Positions 43,301 to 54,988 of a DNA stretch of 64,000 nt are shown here, in pieces. The notes beneath the pieces were generated by a model that was given only the letters and a program-made list of their open reading frames with translations, searched no databases and was not told where the DNA came from. The translations under genes and the position numbers were made by a program. The stretch is taken from assembly GCA_025617745.1 (NCBI GenBank), contig CM046867.1, positions 24,854,705 to 24,918,704 of the forward strand, given 5' to 3'. This DNA comes from Heliocidaris erythrogramma (lineage: Eukaryota > Echinodermata > Echinoidea > Camarodonta > Echinometridae). The number at the start of each line of letters is the position of its first letter. Positions within the stretch are counted from its first letter, which is position 1.

Positions 43301-43900
43301 TATGGCGGGCAAGCCTCTGGCAAGCTTTTGAGTGGTCAAGAGATACTTTTATTCATGAAAAATGCATAAAAGTAGTAAACAGGCTAACCCTAACCCTGTA
43401 TCATTGATAATAAAGCCTGGAGCAACTGTCGCCGGAGCATTGCGCGACACAACGACAAGATGTTGGTGTATATAAATTTATGTACGAAGGCATTTATCCA
43501 CAACATGTGCATTGCTTCAATTCCTTTCTACTTTTTTTTTACTTTTTATCATCTTTCTTGGACCAAATATCATCTTGCATGGCAAATATTTATTATGATA
43601 CTTACGATAATTACGTGTCTGGTCGAAATATTAACCCAAATCTGATCACATATTTTGTGCATGATTTTGATCTGAGATATTTCACGAACAGAAAACTGTG
43701 TTAAAATATCACATTTATTACCATTGATATATATTTACCACTGACATTGAAACTGAACAGATAATTTTAGAGTGTAGAATAATAAATGCATTCATATGAA
43801 AACGTAGAATGTATCCCTTGTATACCATTTCTTATGTCATACTTCTGATACTCCTGTAGGTCTTTATCTTTATTATTCAAATTGTTGTTACTTCACTGTA
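40400..43900. other. Long AT-rich stretch without recognised gene
   Basis: Frames are short on both strands, and no splice-bounded frame or RNA gene was seen. A minus-strand frame at 41381-41659 (92 codons, Cys-containing) has no recognisable motif. A two-unit TAACCCTAACCC is at 43385-43396. Confidence 0.5.
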
Positions 43901-44118
43901 TAAAAATTGAAAATGACACTCTCCTGCATATTTATATTTCTATCAATAAAACTGAATTTCAATTCATTGATCTTGTAGTAATACATGAATATGAACGACC
44001 ACACTTCCCAAAGAAGAACTGTTGAACTTACCCGACATCTTGACACCCATACGATAATATATATAAAAAAGAAACGAGACATCATCATCAACATCATCAT
44101 CATCATCATCATCACCAA
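43888..44118 (-). pseudogene. Signal-peptide-like frame, copy 1 (diverged)
   Basis: After a (GAT)n tract, MSRFFFIYIIVWVSRCR is followed by VSSTV. The segment is like copies 2 and 3, but the frame then runs into unrelated sequence, because the duplication ends near 43975. Confidence 0.3.
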
Positions 44119-44196
44119 TGTCCTCTAGATGATACCGTCTTTGGCGATAAGGTTGCTCTGAGGAGCCAACTATATGCTAAACTATACAATTTATAA

Positions 44197-44508
44197 TTAT
44201 TCTGTAGCAAATTTGTAACAAACATGCTTGCATAATCCATTCAGTTGGAACCAAAGTAATGATATCAAAAAAGATCGCATGAATTTACACCCATAACTCA
44301 CTCTTTGTACATGTTGTGATATGTAGGGCCAGGGAGTCGTATTTTCGTCGATTGCCATTCTTATGTGAGGGGCCGGTAATACATGAGCGACCACCCCTCC
44401 CCAAAAAACAGAAACTGTTGAACTTACCCTACATATTGACACCCATACGATGATATATACCAAAAAGAAACGAGACATCATCATCAAAATCATCATCATC
44501 ATCATCAA
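44197..44508 (-). CDS. Signal-peptide-like small frame, copy 2
   Basis: A 103-codon frame starts in a (GAT)n Met tract, then SRFFLVYIIVWVSICR, a short basic start and a 13-residue hydrophobic core like a secretion signal. A donor-like AGG|GTAAGT falls directly after ICR. The remainder continues without stops and agrees with copy 3. It may be a signal exon with the rest intronic, or a small secreted protein, or a chance frame in a duplicated repeat. Confidence 0.3.
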   Translation of the reverse strand: MMMMMMILMMMSRFFLVYIIVWVSICRVSSTVSVFWGGVVAHVLPAPHIRMAIDENTTPWPYISQHVQRVSYGCKFMRSFLISLLWFQLNGLCKHVCYKFATE

Positions 44509-45262
44509 AGTCCTCTAGATGATACCAACCCTTGTCGATAGGTTGCTCTGAGGAGCCAACTATGCTAAACTAAACAAGTTATAACGACTCTGTAGCAAAT
44601 ATGTTGTAACAAACATGCTTGCATTCATTCATTCCATTATAAAAGATCGAATGAATTTACCCCCATAACTTCCTCTTTGTAGATGTTGTAGTATGTGGGG
44701 CCAGTGAGTCGTATTGTCGTCCTCAATTGCCATTTTATTTCATGTATTTGAGGGGTCCGAGGGAAAGAATATTTCACAATTTTGGGGTTTGTTTTTTCTT
44801 TTCTTTTCTCTAGTTGATTGTTAATGTTTGAAGAGATTTCATTTACAATGAATCCAAAGAATAATTAATACTACAATAAATACACCCAATTTACTTTACA
44901 TTTCTTTGGAAATTATACTTTGTGAATTATGTCAAGGAGACAGTTGACATGGAGTGAAGTGGTCTAAACTTGCATGAGGGGATGGGGAGCACTTGTCCTC
45001 CTCTGCCCCTCTCTTTGCATTCGATTGGAAAAGATAATAATCCCTCCCTCGCAATTCGTTTACCCATTAACAATTGATGGTTCAGGAAGGATGAGTGCTT
45101 TCATATTCATTTAGAAAATGAAAACCAGAACAGATTTGATTCCCTTCTTTTCAATGAAAAAAAAATTGTCACATATCATCGTGAGATTAACATTGTCCTC
45201 TAGATGATACCGACCTTGTCGATAAGGTTGCTCTGAGGAGCCAACTATGCTAAACTATAACG

Positions 45263-45592
45263 TTATAACGACTCTGTAGCAAATATGTTGTAACAAACAT
45301 GCTTGCATAATCCATTCAGTTGGAACCAAAGTAATAATATCATAAAAGATCGCATGAATTTACACCCATAACTTCCTCTTTGTACATGTTGTGGTATGTG
45401 GGGCCAGGGAGTCGTATTGTTATCGTCGTCAACTGCCATTCTTATTTGAGGGGTCGGTAATACATGAGCGACCACTCCTCCCAAAGAAGCAGGAACTGTT
45501 GAACTTACCCTACATATTAACACCCATACGATGATATATACCAAAAAGAAACGAGACATCATCATCAACATCATCATCATCATCATCATCAA
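45263..45592 (-). CDS. Signal-peptide-like small frame, copy 3
   Basis: A 109-codon paralogue of copy 2. After SRFFLVYIIVWVLICR it reads VSSTV, GGVVAHVLP and TTPWPHIPQHVQR, ending CYNIFATES. The two length differences from copy 2 (near VDDDNNTT and CYNIFATE) are both multiples of three, which hints at selection on the frame. The GTAAGT after ICR is conserved in all three copies. No match to a known family came to mind. Confidence 0.3.
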   Translation of the reverse strand: MMMMMMMMLMMMSRFFLVYIIVWVLICRVSSTVPASLGGVVAHVLPTPQIRMAVDDDNNTTPWPHIPQHVQRGSYGCKFMRSFMILLLWFQLNGLCKHVCYNIFATESL

Positions 45593-45799
45593 GGTCCTCT
45601 AGATGATACCGACCTTGTCGATAGGTTGCTCTGAGGAGCCAACTATGCTAAACTATAACGTTATAACGACTCTGTAGCAAATATGTTGTAACAAACATGC
45701 TTGCATCCATTCATTCCAATGGAACCAAACTAATGATATTATAAAAGATCGAATGAATTTACCCCCATAGCTTCCTCTTTGTAGATGTTGTGGTATGTG

Positions 45800-46755
45800 G
45801 GAAGCATTACCCACTGTTGATCTGTGGTAATTGATAATGAATTATTAGGGTTGGGATTGTGCTGGGTATGGCATGGTTTATGTCACCATTATTCAGGAAC
45901 AGAAATTTGATAATTCAGAATTAATCAACCAATCAAACACTGATTCAATCATTCAATCAATCAATCAACTAAACACTGATTCAATCATTCAATCAATCAT
46001 GAATCAATTAATCAACAAACAAAAAAATCAAACCACCAATCAATCAACCAACCAACCAGTTAATCAATCAATCAAAATGCCTATGGATGGACCTATGGCA
46101 ATGAAAATTACCTCCCGGAATTGTGAAACGTCACACACACACACACACAAACACACAGTCTTGTATTGCTTTATTTCCGAGGACAAGTATTGTTCCTCTA
46201 TTGTTCCTCCGTCCTCGGACAGTCGACGGAATAAGGCATAAATTCATTGTTCGACGTTCGAGGACTATTGTCCGGCTTCCGAGGACCATTGTTCTCATGT
46301 TTTTTTTTTGTTCTCTGTCCGAAAATGTCCTCGGAAATACTGCTAAACACGCCCACACCCACACACCAACACACAAACACACACACACGTACACAACCAC
46401 ACACAACCCCCCCCCCCCCCCACACGAACTACCATACCACAGACATCAACACCAGATAATACGGTACTGTCAAAACAACTTCCATTTCAAATTGTGAGTA
46501 AACAGACAATACATGATCACTCTGCACACATCTTTGAATTCATAAGCCATGTTATTCACTGCATAAACCCATATCCATCATGATATATCATAACATCATC
46601 AGACAATCAGCAATTTCTAAACTGGATAACTTTTCACTTCACCCAAAGTGGATAGCCAATTCCTCCTGCGCAACCTAATTTTCATGTCCTTTACAAAAGT
46701 GGGCAGTACTCACTCAAGCATAAAACATTTCGGACTTTTTGGTGTCATATGATGA
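45800..46755. repeat. Large duplication, copy A
   Basis: From GAAGCATTACCCACTGTTGATC to CATTTCGGACTTTTTGGTGTCATATGAT this matches 47008-48149. It includes an (AATC)n-rich tract (45920-46075), a (CA)n tract, a TCGACGTTCGAGGAC region and CATCATGATATATCATAAC. It lacks the small element found in copy B. Confidence 0.85.
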
Positions 46756-47007
46756 CAACCAATTCGTTTACCCATTAACAATTGATGGTTCAGGAAGGAT
46801 GAGTGCTTTCATATTCATTTAGAAAATGAAAACCAGAACATATTTGATTTGATAAGTTTATGATAGATTATGATGGATATGGGTTTGTGCGGTGTATGTC
46901 ATGGTGTTTCATGAGCTTTGGTCGAAAACTGAGAAAGTAGTTCGATCCGCAAGATTTGTAATCAAACATTTGTGCATCAGTGATCATAATTTGACTGTGG
47001 AAGTTTT

Positions 47008-48149
47008 AAAAGCATTACCCACTGTTGATCTGTGGTAATTGATAATGAATTATTAGGGTTGGGATTGTGCTGGGTATGGCATGGTTTATGTCACCATTAT
47101 TCAGGAACAGAAATTTGATAATTCAGAATCAAACACTGATACAATTAATCAACCAATCAAACACTGATTCAATCATTCAATCAATCAATCAATCAACTAA
47201 ACACTGATTCAATCAATCAGTCAATCATGAATCAATCAATCAACAAACAAAAAAAATCAAACCACCAATCAATCAACCAACCAACCAGTCAATCAATCAA
47301 TCAAAATGCCTATGGATGGACCTATGGCAATGAAAAATACCTCCCGGAATTGTGAAACGCCACACACACACACACACACACACACACCCACAGACAAGGC
47401 CGTACGCAGAAATTTTTTCCTGGGGGGGGGGGGGCAAGATGATCGCTTTCAAAGGAACCCATAACTTGAAGTCTAAAACCCAATTAAAAAAAAGTACGAT
47501 TTTGAAATTTCTGGGGGCAACTGCCCCCCTGCCCCCCCCCCCCCCCCCCCCCCCGCTGCGTACGGCCTTGCCCACAGACACGTTTACATGGCTTTACTTC
47601 CGAGGAAAACTATTGTTCCTCTATTGTTACTCGTCCTCGGACAGTCGACGGAATAAGGCATAAATTCATTGTTCGACGTTCGAGGACTATTGTCCGGCTT
47701 CCGAGGACCATTGTTGTCATGATTTTTTTTTTGTTCTCTGTCCGAAAATGTCGGACATAAACAAACGCACACCAACACACACACACACAACCACACACAA
47801 ACCCCCCCCCCCCCCCCACACGAACTACCATACCACAGACATCAACACCAGATAATACGGTACTGTCAAAACAACTTCCATTTCAAATTGTGAGTAAACA
47901 GACAATACATGATCACTCTGCACACATCTTTGAATTCATAAGCCATGTTATTCACTGCATAAACCCATATCCATCATGATATATCATAACATCATCAGAC
48001 AATCAGCAATTTCTAAACTGGATAACTTTTCACTTCACCCAAAGTGGATAGCCAATTCCTCCTGCGCAACCTAATTTTCATGTCCTTTACAAAAGTGGGC
48101 AGTACTCACTCAAGCATAAAACATTTCGGACTTTTTGGTGTCATATGAT
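47008..48149. repeat. Large duplication, copy B
   Basis: Same content as copy A, but with the 176-base element at 47395-47570 inserted in the (CA)n region and small length changes in the AATC and CA tracts. Confidence 0.85.
47395..47570. mobile_element. Small hAT-like element with CCCACAGA duplication and an empty site
   Basis: CCCACAGA flanks both sides (47387-47394 and 47571-47578). The terminal inverted repeats CAAGGCCGTACGCAG / CTGCGTACGGCCTTG are perfect over 15 bases. Each arm has a G- or C-run (47423-47434 and 47532-47554). Copy A of the duplication has no such insertion at the matching place (about 46150-46160), giving a natural empty site. Confidence 0.9.
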
Positions 48150-48930
48150 AGATGAGACTTTCAGACATATAAACATTTCCTCCAAATTCGATTTTTTTTT
48201 TGGGGGGGGGGCATTTTATCGTGTATCGCGTTTTTTTATAGTTTTTTTTAGTTTTGTGTGTGTTTTGTTTTGTTTTGTTTTGTTTTTTGTTTTTTTTACT
48301 TGGGGGACACTCAGTACAATATATTGGGAGTAGTACTACCCATAGGGAAATGGCGAATAGGAGAAAACGGCAAATTAATGATATTCTAGTACGACAAACG
48401 GGAGTATTGAACACAATTGACTCACCAAATTGCCAATAAGAGATTTGCATAGATTTAGTGATCTCATTTCAAACATCCATAACTTTCCTATTCATTGTCC
48501 GATTTCTTTTAAACTTTCACCATCCTGTTTTTTCTTATATTTCTGCTTTCACACAAATCATCTTATTACCAAGGTTGAATCGCCCTTTAAACTGCCAATA
48601 CAATTTTCGTGTATACCGTACTGATGGTTCTCAGCTTCCATGCACATCGTATAACTTTGGATCTCTATTAGCTCGCTAGTTATAGTGAATAGTTACACAT
48701 AGATTTGTGATAATTGTGCAAATATCCCGCGACTCATGCGGTTATAAAGAATATTTTTCAATGACATTTTCTTTAGGACACAAAGGCCTCTTGCTCCGGC
48801 GCATGATTTTGTTTGTGTGTTGTTACCTTTGTTCATTTAGAAATATTTGAATTTAAGAATGGCTTGCATGCGATGCAAAAGCCCACTCTACTTTAAAGGG
48901 CCCCTGCCATCAAAATTCAAGTGGATACAG
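48150..48930. other. No gene recognised
   Basis: T/G-run-rich (48190-48300, with TGTTT repeats), then AT-rich DNA with short frames. Confidence 0.45.
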
Positions 48931-48944
48931 TCATGTCTGCGTTA

Positions 48945-49165
48945 ATTTGTAAACAAATCTTTAGGCATTTTACTCCCAGTGTTAAAGATCGTATGCTCGA
49001 TCTGTAATGAAAAACGCAAGTCAGAAAAAATTGCAACCAGCGGGATTCGAACCTGTCATCTACTGCTTGCCGGGCAGCGACTTAACCACCAGGTTCACGG
49101 CCAAGTCACGATGAACACTGGGAGTAAAATGCCTAAAGATTTGTTTACAAATTAAAAATTCCTCC
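48945..49165 (-). mobile_element. tRNA-derived SINE, inverted copy with deletion
   Basis: This holds the minus-strand tRNA-like part (49034-49098, B-box GGTTCGAATCC). That part lacks nine bases (CAGAATAGC) of the D-arm side, and the body follows reversed. At 49118 it flips orientation, with the sequence ACACTGGGAGTAAAATGCC reappearing forward. Confidence 0.7.
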
Positions 49166-49186
49166 CCAGTCAAGCTTCTTTGTTTA

Positions 49187-49475
49187 CTAACCATTGTCTA
49201 CGGTGGACCGTTAAAATGAATATTAATGAGTCAGAAAGAAGAGGATCTTGGGTATTTGATTCTAGTTCACCGTGACTTGGCCGTGAACCAGAATAGCCTG
49301 GTGGTTAAGTCGCTGCCCGGCAAGCAGTAGATGACAGGTTCGAATCCCGCTGGTTCCAATTTTTTTCTGACTTGTGTTTTTCATTACAGATCGAGCATAC
49401 GATCTTTAACACTGGGAGTAAAATGCCTAAAGATTTGTTTACAAATTAAAAATTCCTCCCCAGTCAAGCTTCTTT
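49187..49475 (+). mobile_element. tRNA-derived SINE, tandem copy 1
   Basis: The unit runs from CTAACCATTGTCTACGG through ATGAGTCAGAAAGAAGAGGATCTTGG, then the tRNA-like part (49286-49355) and the body TTTTTCATTACAGATCGAGCATACGATC...AAAATGCCTAAAGATTTG. The tRNA-like part has GCTGC/GCAGT around loop CCGGCAA, reading as anticodon GGC but with C at position 33, and B-box GGTTCGAATCC. Confidence 0.75.
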
Positions 49476-49481
49476 GTTTAC

Positions 49482-49770
49482 TAACCATTGTCTACGGCGG
49501 ACCGTTAAAAATGAATATTAATGAGTCAGAAAGAAGAGGATCTTGGGTATTTGATTCCAGTTCATCATGACTTGGCCGTGAACCAGAATAGCCTGGTGGT
49601 TAAGTCGCTGCCCGGCAAGCAGTAGATGACAGGTTCGAATCCCGCTGGTCCAATTTTTTCTGACTTGTGTTTTTCATTACAGATCGAGCATACGATCTTA
49701 ACACTGGGAGTAAAATGCCTAAAGATTTGTTTACAAATTAAAAATTCCTCCCCAGTCAAGCTTCTTTGGA
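49482..49770 (+). mobile_element. tRNA-derived SINE, tandem copy 2
   Basis: This is nearly identical to copy 1 (tRNA-like part 49581-49652), ending AGTCAAGCTTCTTTG. Tandem arrangement with about 295-base spacing is unusual for SINEs. Confidence 0.75.
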
Positions 49771-50744
49771 TACATGTTGGCGTGCAGTTCTACATACATC
49801 TCATATTTAAAGTTCTAAATGTTTCATAGATTTTTAAATATTTTTTGAAATAATTTTCTACAACCTGCTAAGCACCACCCACTTCAAAAATAATACTCCA
49901 GACCATTTGCCGCCTGTGACATCATCTGTCAATCATCAGTGAGCTAATAGCGATTTTGCCAGCGAAAATAGTATTTAACTTTATCAAAGCTGTTACAATG
50001 CAACATACAATAACAACATAAGAGTTGCTATGTCAGATTTTCTGTAGCATCGGCAGGAAAACAAAGGCAATGAAGAGGTATTGTATGAAAGCGTGCAATT
50101 TGGGTGCATGGGGGAGATGGGGGTGAAATCGACCCGACTTTGGGGCTTCTTTGGGGGGCTCTGGGGGCTAAGCCCGACAGCTATGGCCAGGCTGACAACC
50201 TTTTTGTCAATGACTGAGATGGTCTAAGTAATTTTTTTTTTTTTGGGGGGGGGCATTAAAAGAAAGAAAAAATTTGGTTGGACGTGTCTCCTCGGGATCG
50301 CCGCCCTAAAATAGTTCATGAAGAAGGAAAGGATTCAAAATAATAAATATAATCACGACAGTGCCGTATATATATATAGATACGGCACTGAATCATGATA
50401 CCATACAGCGCCAACATGCGTCTAAATATTGCTAGAGTTGAGTAATTTTAACCCTTGTCGACAATTTAGAGGGCATGAGTTTTTGTTTTTGTTGCTGCTG
50501 CTGTTGACATGACAATGCATTTCGCTCATTAAAGTTTACTTTTTTCTTTTATGCAAATGCAAATCAATTACAAATGGTTTTATATTTTCAGCTAAATAAT
50601 TTAAAAAAAAAATTTCCAGAACCCTTTTCATGAAATAATTAAACTCATGATTTATTCATTTATTTTTATTTCATTTTTGCTTGTCAGATAATTTTTGAGT
50701 AAAAAGACACCCCAAAAATGCTCATGGTGAGAATGTCGCTAAGT
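49771..50744. other. No gene recognised
   Basis: This region contains G-rich text at 50105-50260 and a TATATATA stretch flanked by GTGCCGTAT/ATACGGCAC (50362-50388, a small palindrome). No exon was recognised. Confidence 0.4.
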
Positions 50745-50990
50745 GATTGGGGGAGGGGGGGGGCGATGTGACGAGAATTTTTTTTTGCCCTCCAAGAGTC
50801 GCTCAGTGGAGGCGAGGGGGGTATCATATTTTGTATGGGGTCCAGTTTTCTTCCATAATTCTCTGACAAGCAAAAAACAAAACAATGATAAAAAAGGGGG
50901 CACAATGTATACTTTTTTTTTTCAAAGGAGGGGGAGGCACGGGCCTGGATCGCACCCCCCCCCCCCTTAAATCCGCCATTGCCCGATAAC
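50745..50990. mobile_element. Poly-G small element family A, copy 4
   Basis: TCCAAGAGTCGCTCAGTGGAGGCGAGG, TGGGGTCCAGTTTTCTTCCATAATTCTCTGACAAGC and a C-run ending in TTAAATCCGCCATTG match the other copies. G-runs occur at 50750 and 50930. Confidence 0.6.
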
Positions 50991-51605
50991 CTTTTTTTGT
51001 CAAAAGTTGTCAGGCTACAATAGTGATTCTAATATAGTATTAGATCTACAGGTGTTATTTATCTTGGATATATATGAACAGCGCGCATAATCTCGGGTTT
51101 ATTGCTTATACAGTCGAATTAATTGATAGGTCTACTTTTACTCTTGAGAACGGTTAGCTTTAGACTCTAATCTCCATCGTCCAAAATGTCGAGAAAATAA
51201 GCACAGACAATTGTCTCTCTGATATTACGGAGATTCACCATGATTGTTGAGATCATGACAAAATGTAGACGATCGAGGAACTTGGATATGGACTTTGCGT
51301 CGCGCGCCGTTGCCTTCGTCGACAGCGAAAGTGCTTAAAACTCACGACGGTAACATGAGTGTGGGAACCGTCAGAGTTCAAGGATAACTCCTTTAATTGG
51401 TTAAACACTCCGTCTTCTTTGTTTCCGTCGCGTGGGTTGCCCCAACTTGTTTATTCAAGACACCTTCCAACCTCCGAGCGATAACGATCCATTCTCATTT
51501 TCCATCTCATCCCCTTGAAGGTCCTTTGAATGTTCTATAAAGTGGTGCAGATTTAACAAAACATCTCTCAATATATAAACGTCAATTTTCTTTTGTCGAA
51601 TTAAG

Positions 51606-51630
51606 AGAGAGAGAGAGAGAGAGATAAAGA
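51606..51630. repeat. (GA)n microsatellite
   Basis: About twelve GA units. Confidence 0.9.
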
Positions 51631-51699
51631 GAGAAAGGGAGATGGGACTATTGATTGGCAAAATGACATAATCCTCGTTAGCGTGTAATTGCCCTTTAT

Positions 51700-52219
51700 C
51701 ATTAGCGATGAGAGGTTTTCATATGTGCACACGATTTTATATAGGATTCATAATTATTTCCATGCTAAGTTAGTAAATTTTTCATTGTGTGCTTTTATCA
51801 CTAATGTACTTTCTTAAGTAAATTGCTATTATATCATTCTATACATATCCAGTTTATCGGTTGGGTCTTATTTCAGTTATGTTTGTATTAGTTTCGTTAT
51901 TTCATTATGATTATACCAATACATGTTAATTCTTAAATCAATTGACGCCATTTGTTTTAAATTTATTATCTTATGCCACATCTTTTACTTTCTGAGATTA
52001 TGCAAGAATATTTTGGAATTATCATTGTGTTATTTTTTTCACACATTATATATATAATAACTTAATTATTTTATCGATGCTTTCGATGTACTGTCGGTAT
52101 CAATTTTTGGTAATTTTCTTTTATATTCATGTTTTTTGAATCCCAGGACCATGATGTAAAACAGTTTTTAACTGATCTTGTCATCCTGATTAAATATGTT
52201 CAAATAAATAAATAAATAG
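51700..52219 (+). mobile_element. Probable LINE or SINE 3' tail
   Basis: This is AT-rich sequence ending ATCCTGATTAAATATGTTCAAATAAATAAATAAATAGG. A simple (AAAT)n end of this kind is typical of non-LTR retroelements. No coding part was seen. Confidence 0.3.
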
Positions 52220-52399
52220 GAAATAATGGATGCAGACTTTCTTTGCTAAACAAGAGATTATGTCTCACTTTTGTCTAGGCTAGTGACGTAATAACAAAAC
52301 CAGCGCACTTTTGAAGTGAATGAACACGTTTCTTTGAAAGAAGGAGCTACAGGTCTCGATAGATTTCAAGACGTCGTAAAAGAATTTCCATAGGAGTAT

Positions 52400-52930
52400 T
52401 GTGTAGCATCACTCGGGCGGATTTAAGAAGGTATTTTCCTCTTCATCGGTTTTTTAAAATAAAACTCTTTCTCTTGTAAATCCATGTATATTCCTCGTCC
52501 ACAACAACGTGAGCGATTGCGTGGTTAGTTACTGTCAACGTTGGTTCCACAACGAATAAATTGAAGCGGGGATTACTGACGTTTATGACATAGAATAATT
52601 TAAAACCCTCTTTATTGCTTCAAGTGAAGCAGATCATTTTGAGGATGCCCGTTCAAGTGCGCCTCCCTTGCTAAAAGAAATCTACAGATCTCCTTATTCT
52701 GCATGAGAGGGAAATACTTCCATACAATCTTTAACTCCTGAGACATCAGTGCGATTTAGAATATCGGAACCAACTGATTGAGAAAGGAATTACAGTACTA
52801 CACCTACATGAGGACGGAGAACATGGACATCTTATGACGATTTAGGAGTTCAGAATAGTGCTTCGCATAATGAGGAAATAATTATATGATAATGTATCAC
52901 TGCTTCACAACTCAAGACATTTATCAATAG
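52400..52930 (+). other. Possible 5' untranslated exon
   Basis: The sequence ends ATTTATCAATAG|GTGAGTTG at 52930, a near-consensus donor. The next acceptor, TTTCTTACAG at 54988, opens the exon with the candidate start codon at 55012. The intron would be 2058 bases. The 5' edge of this exon is not defined and no promoter motif was recognised. Confidence 0.3.
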
Positions 52931-54988
52931 GTGAGTTGTACACTGCAATTTCAGACAATCTGGTATTTTTGTTTGCATGTCATTTCTCTATTTACTGTGG
53001 TTACCCTTCAGTACAAACAAAAATAATCTCATCAGTTAAACTTTGCATCATTTTCCTTTATTTTACATTGTACGGTGGGGGTTAGGGAAACTGAAAAGAG
53101 ATAACGCCCCTCGTTTTTCCCTGTGTAACATTATATCAATTATAATGATTCGGTATAATTTCAGAATGGTTAGGGTTTTGATGCAGATGCCTTTATTAGT
53201 ACAGTAAACATCAGTGTCCCTCGTCTGCCAATACATATTATGATAATCATAATGATGGCTTGATCAATAAACCAACACATTTCTTTGCATCAGAAAAATA
53301 ACCCTTCTTTGATTATATGTATGTATATAATTCATAAACAATGATGTAGCACAATGCAAAATATGGACATTTATACGTCCGTCAAAATATAACAATCTGA
53401 TTATTGTTAACCTCAGTTTCTTTACTTTTTATCTTATCTTATTGCAATTTTGTTGAAAATAATTTTTTTTGTGTGTCGAATATTTCTCATTAATTGATGA
53501 TGACTGTGCCTTAGTTAGAAGAGTTAATTCTATTCATACACAGAATATAGCAGAAGCGCACTTTCCATTACAGTTGTTAATATCATAATCGTTAGCATGC
53601 ATGCAGCATTGTTATTGCGGTTATCCTTTATAATCTTTGCTAGTGTAGAGTGTCCCGCACGACTTATGACATTTATCAATATATTTTCATCCATAAATGA
53701 AAACATTCTTGATATGAACATGACTATAGGTAGTGAGCATCATTATTCAGTGGTCATATGGAGATATTCTTAATCTTTTGATGAAATAATTATGTTGAAA
53801 AAGACAATTGTCGCACGGGACATTCTGCACGGAATCGCCCAATGATTGATATATTTTGTGTTTTATTCAGTTTTGCTGTTTACTGTATATTTAGCATGTC
53901 TAGGGAGTATTCGCTTGTATATACATGAATAGTGCTCGTGTGTGCAGATAATTTAATGGTATGCTTGTTGTTTTTATAGCAAAAGACACGTAATGGATGT
54001 AAGAATTGCTTCCAAAATTTGGCTGAAGTCATCTTGGATTAATATTATCATGTATTTGAATGATAAATGACTTTTGTGCGGCTGTATTCTGAGCTTAAAT
54101 CTTTCCAAAGACAGAAAATACGCATTATATAAATCAATCATCATGTCAGGCGATATCATAATTTTCAATGTGATTACATGCATTTCACAATCGCTTATCC
54201 ACTCTATGAGAACAAACATTTATATGGTGGAAACTCGCTATAAAGAGCTCTGATATAACACGTTTCCTTATACTGATAACAATGTAATTTTGCTGGTCAT
54301 GGTCCCAAGGTCCTCGTTATTTAGTGACTTTCCACTGTAGTACATAATATTCTCATCTTGTTACTTTTTATCAGAGAGAAAGAAAAAAATATCTGACGTA
54401 AATATTTGTGGGGCTTACCTTTAATTTCATAATAATTATCGCTTTTTTATTTACTAACAGCCACTGTATAAGATCTTTGTAATGGCATACTAATCAAGAG
54501 CATATAGCCAATGTTAGTCGTCAGTTTATAAATCACTTTCCCAGCCAAATAACAAATTATCATTTTGGTGATCTGGTATTTAGCCTTTTCATTACTTTGA
54601 TTTGACAGTCTGGATTTAACGAGAGATATGCCTGTTGACACATTTGACATATTTACACTCTAAAATGTTGAACAACAGGTGTTATCATAGTTATGATTTA
54701 TAGCGGCTATCCCACGTGCTAAAAGATACAATTGGCAGTTTGGTATATTATGTCTAAATTCTTAGCTGTTGCATGTGGCTCGTATTGGGAATAATGATTT
54801 CAGAAAATCCCCACTGAGTGTGGATACTTTGAAAACGAGTTATTACTAGATTAAAGATAAAAGTTTATATTGTCATTATATATACGGACGGGTATGAAGC
54901 CAGTGCATTGATATGTGAAGGATATAACAAAAAGTATAAAAAGTTATGATAAATTGTTGCAGAAATATTTTGGAATAATTTCTTACAG
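52931..54988 (+). other. Candidate 5' intron
   Basis: This is AT-rich with no frame over 85 codons. It begins GTGAGT and ends ATTTCTTACAG. I see no repeat or RNA gene inside. Confidence 0.3.

Larger units (their letters stand above)
43975..45800. repeat. Segmental duplications of a roughly 400-base unit
   Basis: Units begin with TCCTCTAGATGATACC, continue with GGTTGCTCTGAGGAGCCAACTATGC, CTGTAGCAAAT, AACAAACATGCTTGCAT, and a CATGTTGTG-TATGTGGGGCCAG region. They end with CATACGATGATATATACCAAAAAGAAACGAGACATC and an (ATC)n tract. Starts lie near 44112, 44510, 45193 and 45593; the second and fourth are partial. Between them (45053-45145) is a segment repeated at 46768-46860. Confidence 0.8.

Noticed and set aside
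43385-43396. TAACCCTAACCC as an internal telomere repeat
   Set aside because: Only two units are present; too short to mean anything.
43888-45592. Sea urchin 185/333-type immune gene cluster
   Set aside because: Flanking GA/GAT repeats and signal-like frames are suggestive, but I can see no second exon with the element pattern of those genes, so there is no support.
45873-46497. Asn/Gln/Ser- and His/Thr-rich frames of 120-124 codons
   Set aside because: They are translations of (AATC)n and (CA)n microsatellites.
48106-48450. 114-codon minus-strand frame
   Set aside because: Driven by AAAACA repeats and a C-run; no conserved motif.
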